NCBI GenBank assembly: GCA_011389655.1
Contig: JAABTX010000003.1
Coordinates: 1 to 64,000 of the forward strand
DNA: 64,000 nt
Direction of reading: 5' to 3'
Source of the DNA: Thioalkalivibrio sp.
Lineage (GTDB): Bacteria > Pseudomonadota > Gammaproteobacteria > Ectothiorhodospirales > Ectothiorhodospiraceae
This document shows, piece after piece, positions 24,873 to 33,604 of the stretch. Position 1 is the first letter of the stretch. The number at the start of each line of letters is the position of its first letter. The notes under the pieces were generated by a model. The model was not told where the DNA came from and did no database searches. It saw nothing but the letters and a program-made list of their open reading frames with translations. A program made the translations under genes and the position numbers.

Positions 24873-25424
24873 TCATTGCAGCCCCGGAACCGGCCGTTCC
24901 CATTCCTCGGGCTCCACTTCCTCCCGAGGCTCGACGATCGCGAGCAATGCCAGCTCGAAGATCAGCGTCTCTTCCGGACCGATCCTGCCGGCGCCGGCGC
25001 GCCCGTAGGCCAGTTCCGGAGGCAGTACCAACCGCAGCCTGGTGCCGACCGGTGTCGCCACCAGTGCCTGGCGCCAGCCGGGTATCGTACGTTCAACCGG
25101 TATCGTGGCCGGCTCGCCCCTGCGCCGGGAATTCTCGAACTCGCGGCCATCGATGTGCCAGCCGCGGTAGTGCACCTGCACCCAGCTCTCCTCTTCGGGC
25201 ACGGCACCAGCGCCCTCCTCCAGCACCTCGACCTGCAAGCCGTTCCCGAGGGTCACGACACCGGGCCTTCGACCGTTTGCGGTGCGATAGGCCCTGCCCT
25301 CCTCCGCGTTCAGCTCGGCGAGCAGGATACGGTCCTCGACCTGTTCCGGCGTGAGGCCGCAGGAGCGTGCCCCCAGCGCGACCACGACCAGGGCGAACAG
25401 GCTGAACAGGATCACCCTCAGCAT
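24873..25424 (-). CDS. FKBP-type peptidyl-prolyl isomerase, membrane anchored
   Basis: The 183-aa protein has an N-terminal helix (LRVILFSLFALVVVALGA) that anchors it or acts as signal. A FKBP domain at about 75-170 has VQVHYRGWHIDGREFENS, PGWRQAL and PPELAYG, the standard FKBP core. It should catalyse prolyl isomerisation in the periplasm. GAGGA precedes the ATG at 25424 by 8 nt. The longer track start adds residues before the signal and is rejected. Confidence 0.85.
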   Translation of the reverse strand: MLRVILFSLFALVVVALGARSCGLTPEQVEDRILLAELNAEEGRAYRTANGRRPGVVTLGNGLQVEVLEEGAGAVPEEESWVQVHYRGWHIDGREFENSRRRGEPATIPVERTIPGWRQALVATPVGTRLRLVLPPELAYGRAGAGRIGPEETLIFELALLAIVEPREEVEPEEWERPVPGLQ

Positions 25425-25435
25425 CGGCTTCGTCC

Positions 25436-26269
25436 TCAGGGCCGGGCGAGCGCCCATTCCACTGCGCGGCGGCGCGCTTCATCAATCTGCTCCGGCTCAA
25501 GCTGCTCGTCGAGGGCCAGCCGGAGCTCGTTGCCGAGTGAGTCGCCTTCAGAGGCCGCAAGATTGGCCCACTTGGCCGCCGCCACTGGATCCGCATCGAC
25601 GCCCCGGCCTTCGTAGTACATCAAGCCTAGCCAGCCCTGCATCTGGGGATGACCACTCTCGGCGCCGATCCGGGTGTAGTGGGCCGCCATTCCGTCTTCG
25701 ACCGGATGGTCGCCAATCCCCTCGATATAGAGACGGGCAAGGAAATAGGACGCCAGCACCGCGCCCTGCTCCAGGGCCTCCTCCAGCAGGGAGCGGGCCT
25801 CGAACACATGTTCCGTATTGCGGCCGCCCAGGGCATCGGCGATCAGCACCGAGGCCCAGGCGATCTTCGCCGGTGCATGCCCGGCATCGATGGCGCGTCG
25901 GAACCAGTGTTCCGCCTGCTCGCGATCGCGGGGCACACCATCGCCGGACAGGTGCATCCAGCCGACCTTCATCGCGAGCTCGTGCGCACCGGCGCGCGCG
26001 GCCCGGCCGTACCAGCGCACGGCCTCACTGGCGTCAGGCTCGACGCCGTGCCCCTCCTCGTACATCCAGCCGAGATGACCCATCGCCGTCGACGACCCCG
26101 CCTGCGCGGCCTCCTCGAAGGCGGCACGTGCGGAATCCCAGTCAGGGGGATCGAGCGCCATGTAGGCATGCGCGCGCGCTTCCGGTGTCGCCGAAGCGCC
26201 CGGCAGGTCGGAATCGGCCAGCAGGGGACCGGCCAGCAGGGCCCACAACAGCATGACCAGAGGAAACAT
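25436..26269 (-). CDS. Sel1-repeat (TPR-like) periplasmic protein
   Basis: The 277-aa protein starts with a signal peptide (MFPLVMLLWALLAGPLLADS). It then has about five Sel1 repeats of 36 residues with A-x-G-x-x-x-A-x-x-x-x-G-W-M-Y-E-x-G-x-G-V type sequence (GHLGWMYEEGHGVEPDAS; GLMYYEGRGVDADP). Such repeats mediate protein contacts. GAGGT lies 7 nt before the ATG at 26269. The fkbp gene follows after 11 bp. The partner is unknown. Confidence 0.85.
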   Translation of the reverse strand: MFPLVMLLWALLAGPLLADSDLPGASATPEARAHAYMALDPPDWDSARAAFEEAAQAGSSTAMGHLGWMYEEGHGVEPDASEAVRWYGRAARAGAHELAMKVGWMHLSGDGVPRDREQAEHWFRRAIDAGHAPAKIAWASVLIADALGGRNTEHVFEARSLLEEALEQGAVLASYFLARLYIEGIGDHPVEDGMAAHYTRIGAESGHPQMQGWLGLMYYEGRGVDADPVAAAKWANLAASEGDSLGNELRLALDEQLEPEQIDEARRRAVEWALARP

Positions 26270-26441
26270 CCCGGAGACCTCATCAGGCCTGCTGGCCCGG
26301 GAACCGACAGAATTGCACATGGCTCAATCTTCCATTCAGTGAATCAACGCGATCGACATCACGCGCGCAGGGCTCCTCACCCTCTCCGGACTGGGCCGGG
26401 ACAGACCGGCAAGACAGGGTTCGACCACAATCGGGTCCGGA

Positions 26442-27776
26442 TCACGCAGTCGCGCGATGTCGGTCCACACCGGAACGGCGCAGGATCCCCGGCGGAAACG
26501 AACAGGTGAAGGTGCTGCCCCTGCCCGGCTCGCTGTCGATGCTCAGCCGGGCGCTGTGGCGCATCAGTACGTGCTTCACGATCGCGAGCCCGAGGCCGGT
26601 GCCACCGCGGCTCTTTGACCGGCCCGTGTCGACGCGATAGAAGCGCTCGGTCAGCCGCTCGATGTGCTGAGCCTCGATCCCGATCCCGGTGTCGCTTACC
26701 TGCAGCCGGGCACCCGACGCATCGGCCCACCAGCGCAGATCGACCTCGCCCCCGTCCGGGGTGTAGTTGATCGCGTTCGCCAGCAGGTTCGCGAAGGCGC
26801 TTCGCAATTCCTTTTCGTTGCCGAGTATCACCAGGTCGGGCTCGGCCTCCAGCGTGATCCGGTGGCGCCGCGCGCCGGAGAGCAGACGTCCCTCCTCGAT
26901 CAGCCCGGAAAGAAGCTCCGGCACGTCGACCCAGTCACCGTGTCCCGGTTTGCCACCGGTCTCGAGCCGAGCCAGCAGCAGCAGGTCGTCCACGAGGATC
27001 TTCATGCGTTCCGCCTGCTCCTGCAGGAGTTCCACGGAGCGCGCATATTCCGGGTCTTCGCCCAGTTCGTGGCCCAGCGTCTCGCTGACGCCGTAGATCA
27101 CCGTCAACGGCGTTCGCAGTTCGTGCGAGACATTGGCGACGAAGTCGCTGCGCATGGTCTCGAGACGGCGGAACGCGGTGATGTCGCGGGCAAGCAGCAG
27201 GTAGCGCTTTTTCGCATGGGGCACCAGCCGAACCTCCAGCCAGAGCCGGGCATCCACGGGTGACGGCAGGGAAACGGTCCTCGCCTCGCGTCCGTGCCAG
27301 GAAACGAAGGTCACGAAATCGGGGTGACGCACGATGTTGCTGATACGCTGTCCCTCGTCGCGTGGCCAACGCAGTCCCAGGAGATCCAGCGCCGCCTGGT
27401 TGCACCACTCGATTCGATAGTCCTCGGACAGCACCACGGTGGCATCGGGCATCGCCTTGATCGAATCGCGGTAGTTGCGCACCAGCTTGCGGCGTCGCCG
27501 GTCCCGTTCCCGGCTGCGTTTGCGCATGCGGTAAAGCCCGTCAAAGATGTCCCCCCAGAAGCCGACGGATTTCGGCGGATCGAGCTTGCGGCCGAAGCGC
27601 AACCAGCGCTCAAGACGCCGGAGATTGATCCAGTCCCATACCAGGGCGGCCAGCGCGCCCAGCAGGAAGACCAGCAGCCACTGCCCCGTGAGCAGGCCCA
27701 GCACCAGCATCCCGAGCAGCGCCAGTGCAACCCGGGTGTACACCATCGGCCAGGGATTCTCAGGTCTTATGGCCAT
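26442..27776 (-). CDS. phoR: Phosphate regulon sensor histidine kinase PhoR
   Basis: The 444-aa kinase has two close N-terminal helices (about 11-48), a basic linker and a PAS domain (about 105-200). HisKA has the phosphorylated His in VSHELRTPL (H218), and HATPase has NLLANAINYTP, DTGIGI and GGTGLGLAIVKH. There is no periplasmic sensor loop, as is typical for PhoR, which reads Pst activity through PhoU. It phosphorylates PhoB. A REP palindrome separates the two genes. Confidence 0.95.
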   Translation of the reverse strand: MAIRPENPWPMVYTRVALALLGMLVLGLLTGQWLLVFLLGALAALVWDWINLRRLERWLRFGRKLDPPKSVGFWGDIFDGLYRMRKRSRERDRRRRKLVRNYRDSIKAMPDATVVLSEDYRIEWCNQAALDLLGLRWPRDEGQRISNIVRHPDFVTFVSWHGREARTVSLPSPVDARLWLEVRLVPHAKKRYLLLARDITAFRRLETMRSDFVANVSHELRTPLTVIYGVSETLGHELGEDPEYARSVELLQEQAERMKILVDDLLLLARLETGGKPGHGDWVDVPELLSGLIEEGRLLSGARRHRITLEAEPDLVILGNEKELRSAFANLLANAINYTPDGGEVDLRWWADASGARLQVSDTGIGIEAQHIERLTERFYRVDTGRSKSRGGTGLGLAIVKHVLMRHSARLSIDSEPGRGSTFTCSFPPGILRRSGVDRHRATA

Positions 27777-27832
27777 CAGCGGCGGATCGGAAGGGTAAAT
27801 GACATACGGATAACAGCTTAATGATAAGAAAT

Positions 27833-27870
27833 GATAAAGGGGACAGATTTATAAATCTGTCCCCTTTATC
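27833..27870. repeat. REP palindrome, 38-bp perfect copy between phoB and phoR
   Basis: gataaaggggacagattta is followed directly by its exact reverse complement. It is the longest perfect copy in the window and could form a 19-bp hairpin in the phoBR transcript. Confidence 0.95.
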
Positions 27871-27923
27871 GCTTTATCAGTCCCTTCATCATTCCCACGC
27901 GACTGTCCCGGCCGCCCCCGACC

Positions 27924-28613
27924 TCAGTTCTGCCTGGAGAACCGGTAGCCGGCACCGCGGATCGTCTGGACGAGGGTGTCGTGACCGGACTCCGCGAGGG
28001 CCAGCCGGAGTCGGCGAATGTGCACATCGACCGTTCGCTCTTCCACGTAGACGTTGGTGCCCCATACATTATCGAGCAACTGGCCACGGGAGAATACCCG
28101 GTCCTCGTGGGTCATGAAGAAATGCAGGAGACGGTATTCCGTCGGCCCCATCTCCACGGTTCTGCCGCTTGCGCTCACGCGGTGACTGACCGGGTCCAGC
28201 CGCAGGCCCGCCACCTCGACCGGTTCATCGCTGCTGGTCGGCGTGGTGCGTCTGAGCACCGCGCGGATCCGGGCGATCAGTTCGCGCGGGGAGAACGGCT
28301 TGGTCACGTAGTCGTCGGCCCCGACGTCGAGGCCGCGGACCCGGTCCTCCTCCTCGCCCCGGGCCGTCAGCATGATGATCGGCAGCTCCCGCGTGTGCGG
28401 GGCCTCCTTCAGGGTGCGGGCCCACTCGACGCCGCTGACATCCGGCAGCATCCAGTCGAGCAGGACCAGGTCGGGCTCGCGTACCAGCATCGACTCGCGG
28501 GCCTGCCGCACATCGGCCGCCTCGGAGACGGTGAAGCCGGCCTTTTGAAGCGGCAGGGCGAGCACCTCGCGAACCGCCGCGTCATCCTCGACCAGGAGGA
28601 TATGAAGGCTCAT
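27924..28613 (-). CDS. phoB: Phosphate regulon response regulator PhoB
   Basis: The 229-aa OmpR-type regulator has the phosphoacceptor D53 in LLDWMLPD, K105 in TKPFSPREL and a C-terminal winged helix (about 130-227) with [12 protein letters not shown] and RGAGYRF. It binds Pho boxes as direct-repeat dimers. Its own gene has a Pho box 35 bp upstream, so it is probably autoactivated. Confidence 0.95.
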   Translation of the reverse strand: MSLHILLVEDDAAVREVLALPLQKAGFTVSEAADVRQARESMLVREPDLVLLDWMLPDVSGVEWARTLKEAPHTRELPIIMLTARGEEEDRVRGLDVGADDYVTKPFSPRELIARIRAVLRRTTPTSSDEPVEVAGLRLDPVSHRVSASGRTVEMGPTEYRLLHFFMTHEDRVFSRGQLLDNVWGTNVYVEERTVDVHIRRLRLALAESGHDTLVQTIRGAGYRFSRQN

Positions 28614-28647
28614 CAGGGGTTTCCGCTCGTGTCATTGCCGGTATTAG

Positions 28648-28676
28648 ATAACAGCGATGTTACATGGATTTGACAG
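28648..28676 (-). promoter_or_regulatory. Pho box upstream of phoB
   Basis: The minus strand reads CTGTCAA-ATCC-ATGTAAC-ATCG-CTGTTAT, three units at 11-bp steps, with CTGT in two. Confidence 0.8.
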
Positions 28677-28912
28677 TCTGTCTGTCGGTTACGTGCGTGG
28701 CGTGTCATTTCCCCGTGGCTGGGGCTAGACTTTCGGAGTGCGGTTCCGCATGTGCGACCGGTGTCCATTGACGCTGGGTGCGCATGCCGCAGGGTCGGTC
28801 CGGATCTGTTGCCCGCGTTGCCCCCCGACACCGGGCCTTTGCGGGAAGCAGCCAGCCTGATCGATAAGGGGCGCGATACCGCCCGGATCATCTAGTGGAG
28901 GAGAGACCAGAA

Positions 28913-30031
28913 ATGAGCATGAAGCGTCGTGATTTCCTGAAATTCGGTCCCGCCGCGGCTGCCGGAGCCGGTATCGCCGCCGCCCCGGCGATCCTCAAGG
29001 CACAGGAGCGATTCAACTGGCGCATGACCACGACCTGGCCCTCCGGCCTGCCGTTCTTCCAGACCGGCCCCGGGAGCGCGACGGACTTCGCCAGACGGGT
29101 GGAGGAGATGTCCGACGGCCGCATCAGCATCCGCGTGTACGCGGCGAACGAGCTGGTGCCCGCGTTCGAGGGCTTCGACGCCGCCTCGGCGGGCAGGCAG
29201 GTACAGCTGAATCACGGCTGCGCCTACTACTGGGCGGGCAAGTCCTTCGCCGCGCAGTACTTCACCACGGTACCCTTCGGCATGACCTTCCAGGGCCACA
29301 ACGCCTGGCTGAACGAGGGGGGCGGCTACGAGCTCTACGAGGAGGTCTACGAGCCCTTCGACCTGGTGCCACTGGTGGTCGGATGCACCGGTGTCCAGCC
29401 TGTCGGCTGGTTCCGCGAGCCGGTGGAGGGCCTGAGTGACTTCAACGGACTGAACATCCGGATGCCCGGTCTTGCCGGGGACATCTACAATGCGATCGGC
29501 GCGAACGCGCGGCTCCTGCCGGGCGGCGAGCTGTTCGCCGCGCTGGAGCGCGGCGCGATCGACGCCGCCGAGTGGGTGGGCCCCTACTCCGACCGCGCGC
29601 TGGGCCTGCACAACGCCGCGAAGCACTACTACTCCTCGGGCTGGCACGAGCCCGCAACCAGCACGGAGGTGGTCGTCAACCGCCGCGCCTGGGATTCGCT
29701 GCCGAAGGACCTGCAGGCGATCATGCGCAACGCGGCCGCGGCCTGCAACATCACCTCGCACGTGTGGCTGGAGGCCCGCAATGCCGACGCGCTGGACGAC
29801 CTGATCAACAACCACGGGGTCGACTTCGGCCCGCTGCCGGACGACGTGATCGAGGCCCTGCTCGAGGCTACAAAGGACATCCTCAGCGAGAACGCGGCGA
29901 AGGATCCCCTGATCCGCCGGGTCCACGAGAGCTACTTCCGGTTCAAGGCCCGTCACGACCGCTGGCAGCAGAACTCCGAGACCGCCTTCCAGACCCAGAT
30001 CCGGGATCTGGGGCGGGCGATCCTGAGCTGA
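28913..30031 (+). CDS. dctP: TRAP transporter substrate-binding protein, DctP/TakP family, Tat exported
   Basis: The 372-aa solute receptor belongs to a tripartite ATP-independent periplasmic transporter. The N-terminus MSMKRRDFLKFGPAAAAGAG is a twin-arginine signal. The DctP domain follows, with FNWRMTTTWPSG, the substrate-carboxylate region GLNIRMPG and GELFAALERGAIDAAEWVGPYSD. The TakP-like character suggests 2-oxo acids or similar organic acids, but the ligand cannot be fixed. GGAGGAG precedes the ATG. The dctQ and dctM genes follow. Confidence 0.9.
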   Translation: MSMKRRDFLKFGPAAAAGAGIAAAPAILKAQERFNWRMTTTWPSGLPFFQTGPGSATDFARRVEEMSDGRISIRVYAANELVPAFEGFDAASAGRQVQLNHGCAYYWAGKSFAAQYFTTVPFGMTFQGHNAWLNEGGGYELYEEVYEPFDLVPLVVGCTGVQPVGWFREPVEGLSDFNGLNIRMPGLAGDIYNAIGANARLLPGGELFAALERGAIDAAEWVGPYSDRALGLHNAAKHYYSSGWHEPATSTEVVVNRRAWDSLPKDLQAIMRNAAAACNITSHVWLEARNADALDDLINNHGVDFGPLPDDVIEALLEATKDILSENAAKDPLIRRVHESYFRFKARHDRWQQNSETAFQTQIRDLGRAILS

Positions 30032-30065
30032 GGACCGCAGGTCAGGGGGGTTTGGGGACCGGAGA

Positions 30066-30095
30066 CCGGGGACAGATTTGCAAATCTGTCCCCGG
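30066..30095. repeat. REP palindrome
   Basis: ccggggacagatttg/caaatctgtccccgg is a perfect 30-bp palindrome between dctP and dctQ. It may lower expression of the membrane subunits relative to the binding protein. Confidence 0.92.
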
Positions 30096-30132
30096 CAGCG
30101 CTGAGTGCCACGAGAGTCAACGTGAAGATTGA

Positions 30133-30211
30133 GCCACGGAAGAGCACGGACATCACGGAAAAGCAGGGGGACTCGAGGTCGTTTCCGTGTGTTTCCGTGT
30201 TCTTCCGTGGC
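30133..30211. repeat. 79-bp inverted-repeat element (CCACGGAAGANCACGG family)
   Basis: gccacggaagagcacgg and ccgtgttcttccgtggc pair with one mismatch across 45 bp, with further cacgga/tccgtg repeats inside. It is noncoding and lies in the dctP-dctQ gap. Confidence 0.7.
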
Positions 30212-30246
30212 GCGCTTTTCCATTTTCAGAGGTCGCGCGTATCACC

Positions 30247-30795
30247 ATGATCGTCAGGATGGTGCTGAGGCTGGAGCGATTGCTGCGCGGGCTGACCCGC
30301 TTCTCCGGCTGGGCATCGGCCATCGGCATGGTGCTGATGATCCTGCTGGTCTTCGGCAACATGTCGGCCCGCTACCTGTTCGGTACCGGCGCGGTCTGGC
30401 TGCAGGAGCTGGAGCTCTACCTGCTGGCCTTCACGGTGATGACCGGGTTCGCCTATGCGATGCGCCACAACGACCACGTGCGCATCGACGTGTTCTCCAG
30501 TCGTCTGAACCGCACCGGCAGGCTCTGGCTGGATGTGATCACCATGCTCCTGGTCGCGATCCCGGTGTCGCTCCTGATCCTGTACTACGCCTGGCCCTAC
30601 GTCTCCACCGCCTACGTACGCGGCGAGGGCTCCCCGAACGCCGGCGGCATGCCCTGGCTGTTCCTGCCGAAGGGGATGATTCTCGTCGGCTTCGCCCTGG
30701 TGCTGCTTGAGGCGCTGCGGCAACTGCTGGCGGGCAGCCGCCGCCTCTTCTTCCACTACCGGCGCCCACGCCGCGCTCCGCTTGCGGGGTCCTGA
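30247..30795 (+). CDS. dctQ: TRAP transporter small permease, DctQ family
   Basis: The 182-aa protein has four membrane helices. The family block WLQELELYLLAFTVMTGFAYAMRHNDHVRIDVF is clear at about 55-88, quoted here only to name it. It couples the receptor to the large permease. The track start at 30187 reads out of a repeat, so I use the ATG at 30247. DctM starts 3 bp after its stop. Confidence 0.9.
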   Translation: MIVRMVLRLERLLRGLTRFSGWASAIGMVLMILLVFGNMSARYLFGTGAVWLQELELYLLAFTVMTGFAYAMRHNDHVRIDVFSSRLNRTGRLWLDVITMLLVAIPVSLLILYYAWPYVSTAYVRGEGSPNAGGMPWLFLPKGMILVGFALVLLEALRQLLAGSRRLFFHYRRPRRAPLAGS

Positions 30796-30798
30796 TCC

Positions 30799-32124
30799 GT
30801 GCCACTCGAATACTTCGCCCTGATGATGGTGATCGCGTTCTTCGTGCTGGTGCTCACGGGCATGCCCGTCGCCTTCGCGATCGCTGCGGTGGGCTTCCTG
30901 TTCGGTTTCATCGGCTTCGACGGCTGGCTGTTCGAACTGTTGCCTTCCCGCATCTACGGCACCATCAGCAACTACACCCTGCTGGCGATCCCGCTGTTTG
31001 TGTTCATGGGCGTGATGCTGGACAAGACCCGGGTCGCGGAACGGATGCTGGAGGTGATCGGCTATGTCAGCGGGGCCCTGCCCGGGGGCATGGCGCTCGC
31101 GGTGATCGCCGTCGGGGTGCTGCTCGGCGCCGCCACCGGGATCGTCGGCGCGGCCATCGTCACGCTGACGCTGATCGCCTTGCCCACGCTGCTGCGGCGC
31201 GGCTACAAGCGCACGGTTGCCTGCGGCACGATCTGCGCCTCGGGCACCCTGGGACAGATCATCCCGCCGAGCCTGGTGCTGCTGGTGCTGGCCGACACCA
31301 TGAATCTCTCCGTCGGCAGCCTGTTCGCGGCCGCGCTGGTTCCCGGCCTGATGCTGGCCGGCCTGTACGTGCTGTATCTGCTCACGCTGGCATGGTTCTA
31401 CAGCGCTGACGTGCCCGCGATCGATGCCATCGAGCGCGCACGGATGAGCAAGGCCCAGATCGTGAAGGACCTGTTCACCGCGGTACTGCCTCCCGCCCTC
31501 CTGGTCTTCGCGGTACTCGGATCGATCATCGCCGGGATCGCGGCCCCCACCGAGGCCGCCGCCGTCGGTGCGGTCGGCGCGGTGGTGGTGGCGGCCATCA
31601 TGCGCCGGCTCGGCTGGACCGTGTTCCGGGAGGCGGTGCTCTCCAGCGTGCGCATCACCGCGATGGTCTTCTTCGTGCTGATCGCCTCGCAGGTCTTCGC
31701 GCTGGCCTTTCGCGGGCTCGACGGCGAGTTCCTGATCGAGGCCATGTTCAACTGGGTGCCCGGCGGCGCCTATGGCACGCTGGTGTTCATGCTGCTGCTG
31801 ATCTTCCTGCTCGGCTTCTTTCTCGAATGGATCCAGATCACCTACATCGCGGTCCCGCTGTTCCTGCCCTTCCTCGCCGGGTACCCGGAGTTCTCCCTGG
31901 TCTGGATCGCGATACTGATTGCGATGAACCTCCAGACCTCCTTCCTCACCCCGCCCTTCGGCTGGTCCCTGATCTTCATGAAGGGCGTCGCGCCACCGGA
32001 GATCCGCACCGCCGAGATCTACCGTGGGGCGATACCCTTCGTGATCATCCAGGTGATCGCACTGGCCCTGCTGATCCTCTTCCCCGGAATCGCGTTATGG
32101 CTGCCGGAGGCCATCGGCTGGTAG
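30799..32124 (+). CDS. dctM: TRAP transporter large permease, DctM family
   Basis: The 441-aa, 12-helix Na+-dependent permease belongs to the TRAP system. Typical blocks are GMPVAFAIAAVGFLFGF, GVLLGAATGIVGAAIVTLTLI and NLQTSFLTPPFGWSLIF near the C-terminus. The start is GTG, 3 bp after dctQ. The gene ends the operon; no terminator of its own is seen, only the porin terminator on the other strand. Confidence 0.92.
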   Translation: MPLEYFALMMVIAFFVLVLTGMPVAFAIAAVGFLFGFIGFDGWLFELLPSRIYGTISNYTLLAIPLFVFMGVMLDKTRVAERMLEVIGYVSGALPGGMALAVIAVGVLLGAATGIVGAAIVTLTLIALPTLLRRGYKRTVACGTICASGTLGQIIPPSLVLLVLADTMNLSVGSLFAAALVPGLMLAGLYVLYLLTLAWFYSADVPAIDAIERARMSKAQIVKDLFTAVLPPALLVFAVLGSIIAGIAAPTEAAAVGAVGAVVVAAIMRRLGWTVFREAVLSSVRITAMVFFVLIASQVFALAFRGLDGEFLIEAMFNWVPGGAYGTLVFMLLLIFLLGFFLEWIQITYIAVPLFLPFLAGYPEFSLVWIAILIAMNLQTSFLTPPFGWSLIFMKGVAPPEIRTAEIYRGAIPFVIIQVIALALLILFPGIALWLPEAIGW

Positions 32125-32176
32125 GGCCCTGCGTGCAAGCCATGGCAGTCAGGAAGGACGCACAGGAAGGACGCAT

Positions 32177-32202
32177 AAAAAAACGGGCGCGGATGCGCCC
32201 GT
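32177..32202 (-). terminator. Rho-independent terminator of the porin gene
   Basis: The stem acgggcgc-GGAT-gcgcccgt (8 bp) is followed by seven T on the minus strand, 63 bp after the porin stop. Confidence 0.88.
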
Positions 32203-32265
32203 AAGACACCGATGCGAAGTCCTGGGAGACTTGTTGCGTTCGGTGAGGAGGAATCTCCCGGAGGT

Positions 32266-33285
32266 CTAGAAGTCGTAGCGGATCCCCAGCTGCAGCGCTG
32301 TTGCGGTCTCGCCCGTCGCATCGCCCTCGCCGGGACCGCCGCCCTGAGTCCAAGGCGTCAGCGCCGAGTTGTCGTCATTGTCCATCGAACCCAGGTTGAC
32401 ACGGATGCGCAGATCCTTGTCGATCCGACGCTCGATTCCAACGGCGAACAGGGTCGCGTCGGAATCGTCCGCATCGGAATCCAGAACAAAGCCCTGACCG
32501 CGGACATACCAGTTCGGAGCGAACTGGTATTGGGCGGCGACACCGTAGGCATCGGCCTCGTCACCTTCGGGGGCCTCCGTATTCTGATACAGGGCACCGA
32601 TCTCGAGGGTCGGGGTGAGCTTGTATGCCAGCGCCAGACGCACGGCATCGACATCCTCGGTTGCCTCGTTGTTCTGCTGCTCATAGGCGACGGCCCCGGT
32701 GAAGCCACCCTGCTTGAAGTTGAGCGCGGTGCTGAACCCATCGTCCGCGTCAGCACGCGTGTCCTGCTGACCACGATCGGTGGAATACTGCACGTCCCAG
32801 GTCACCCCAGCGAAGCTCGGCGTGCGGTAGTGGATGCTGTTGCGAAACCGCTGGTCAAATTTCCCGTGCCGGTCGGTCCGCAGGATGTTGCGGATGTCGC
32901 CGACCTGATCGCCGAAGTAGTTGACCGCCCCGCGGGCCCGCTTGAAGGGCGTGTCGAATCGACCGACGCGCAACATGCCCCAGTCGGAACCCTTGAAGCC
33001 GACGAAGGTATCCCGGGTGGTAAAGGTCTCGCCTTCGCTGGAATCGAAGTCGATCTGCTGCTCGACCTGAAAGATGCCCACGAGCTGGTCGCTCCACTCG
33101 CGCTCGCCCTTGAAGCCGAGGCGGCTGGATCGGCTCACGAGGTCGAGCTCGCTGAAGTCGTTGCCGTCATCGAGGAAGTCGGCGGAGACGTTGGCGCGGC
33201 CGTAGATGGTCCAGTCGGCGGCGACGAGGGTGGGGATGGTCAGGCCTGCGGCCATCATCCCGATCAGGATCTTCTTGCGGTTCAT
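32266..33285 (-). CDS. Gram-negative general porin (Porin_4/OmpC-like)
   Basis: The 339-aa outer-membrane protein has the signal peptide MNRKKILIGMMAAGLTIPTLVAA and a 16-strand-type beta barrel. It shows DWTIYGRANVSADF at the N-terminus, SRLGFKGEREWSD, SDWGMLRVGRFDTPFK, and the terminal Phe (LGIRYDF) needed by BAM. It should pass small hydrophilic solutes. A weak Pho-box-like block upstream raises the possibility that it is phosphate-regulated like PhoE. The track start at 33348 is upstream of the signal peptide. Confidence 0.92.
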   Translation of the reverse strand: MNRKKILIGMMAAGLTIPTLVAADWTIYGRANVSADFLDDGNDFSELDLVSRSSRLGFKGEREWSDQLVGIFQVEQQIDFDSSEGETFTTRDTFVGFKGSDWGMLRVGRFDTPFKRARGAVNYFGDQVGDIRNILRTDRHGKFDQRFRNSIHYRTPSFAGVTWDVQYSTDRGQQDTRADADDGFSTALNFKQGGFTGAVAYEQQNNEATEDVDAVRLALAYKLTPTLEIGALYQNTEAPEGDEADAYGVAAQYQFAPNWYVRGQGFVLDSDADDSDATLFAVGIERRIDKDLRIRVNLGSMDNDDNSALTPWTQGGGPGEGDATGETATALQLGIRYDF

Positions 33286-33366
33286 TCTCGATTCTCCAGT
33301 CTGCACGTGGTCGGGCGGAAACCCATCGATGTGTGTCACATCGGGCACAGAGACTGGAGGAGAGAC

Positions 33367-33395
33367 GTTACGGCTAGGTCACGTTTGGATGAACT
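33367..33395 (-). promoter_or_regulatory. Weak candidate Pho box upstream of the porin
   Basis: The minus strand reads AGTTCAT-CCAA-ACGTGAC-CTAG-CCGTAAC, three degenerate units at 11-bp steps. Two other symmetries lie nearby: GATGTG-TGT-CACATC at 33328-33342 and ACAACA-CT-TGTTGT at 33408-33421. Either could be a different regulator site. Confidence 0.3.
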
Positions 33396-33496
33396 TTTGA
33401 TTAAAATACAACACTTGTTGTAAAAAAGAAACGCGAAATCGGGGGTTGCACGCGCGCCATTGCGCATAGGCGCCACCCGAGACGATGAAATGAGGG

Positions 33497-33579
33497 CGTA
33501 GGGTGGGCAAGACGAAGTGTGCCCACCAGCCACCGACACGGCCAGAATGGTGGGCCCGCTGCGCTTGGCCCACCCTACG
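33497..33579. repeat. 83-bp inverted repeat (CGTAGGGTGGGC family)
   Basis: cgtagggtgggcaa at the left end matches ttggcccaccctacg at the right end with one difference. A partial copy (ggtgggcacacttcgttttgcccaccctgc) lies at 57180-57212. Confidence 0.75.
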
Positions 33580-33604
33580 GCACGCTGCCGGCGAAACGCT
33601 GGCG

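Noticed and set aside
28614-28912. Second Pho box for the TRAP operon in the phoB-dctP gap
   Set aside because: GTCGGTTAC and GTGTCAT occur on the plus strand but not at an 11-bp step. Only the minus-strand site for phoB holds up.
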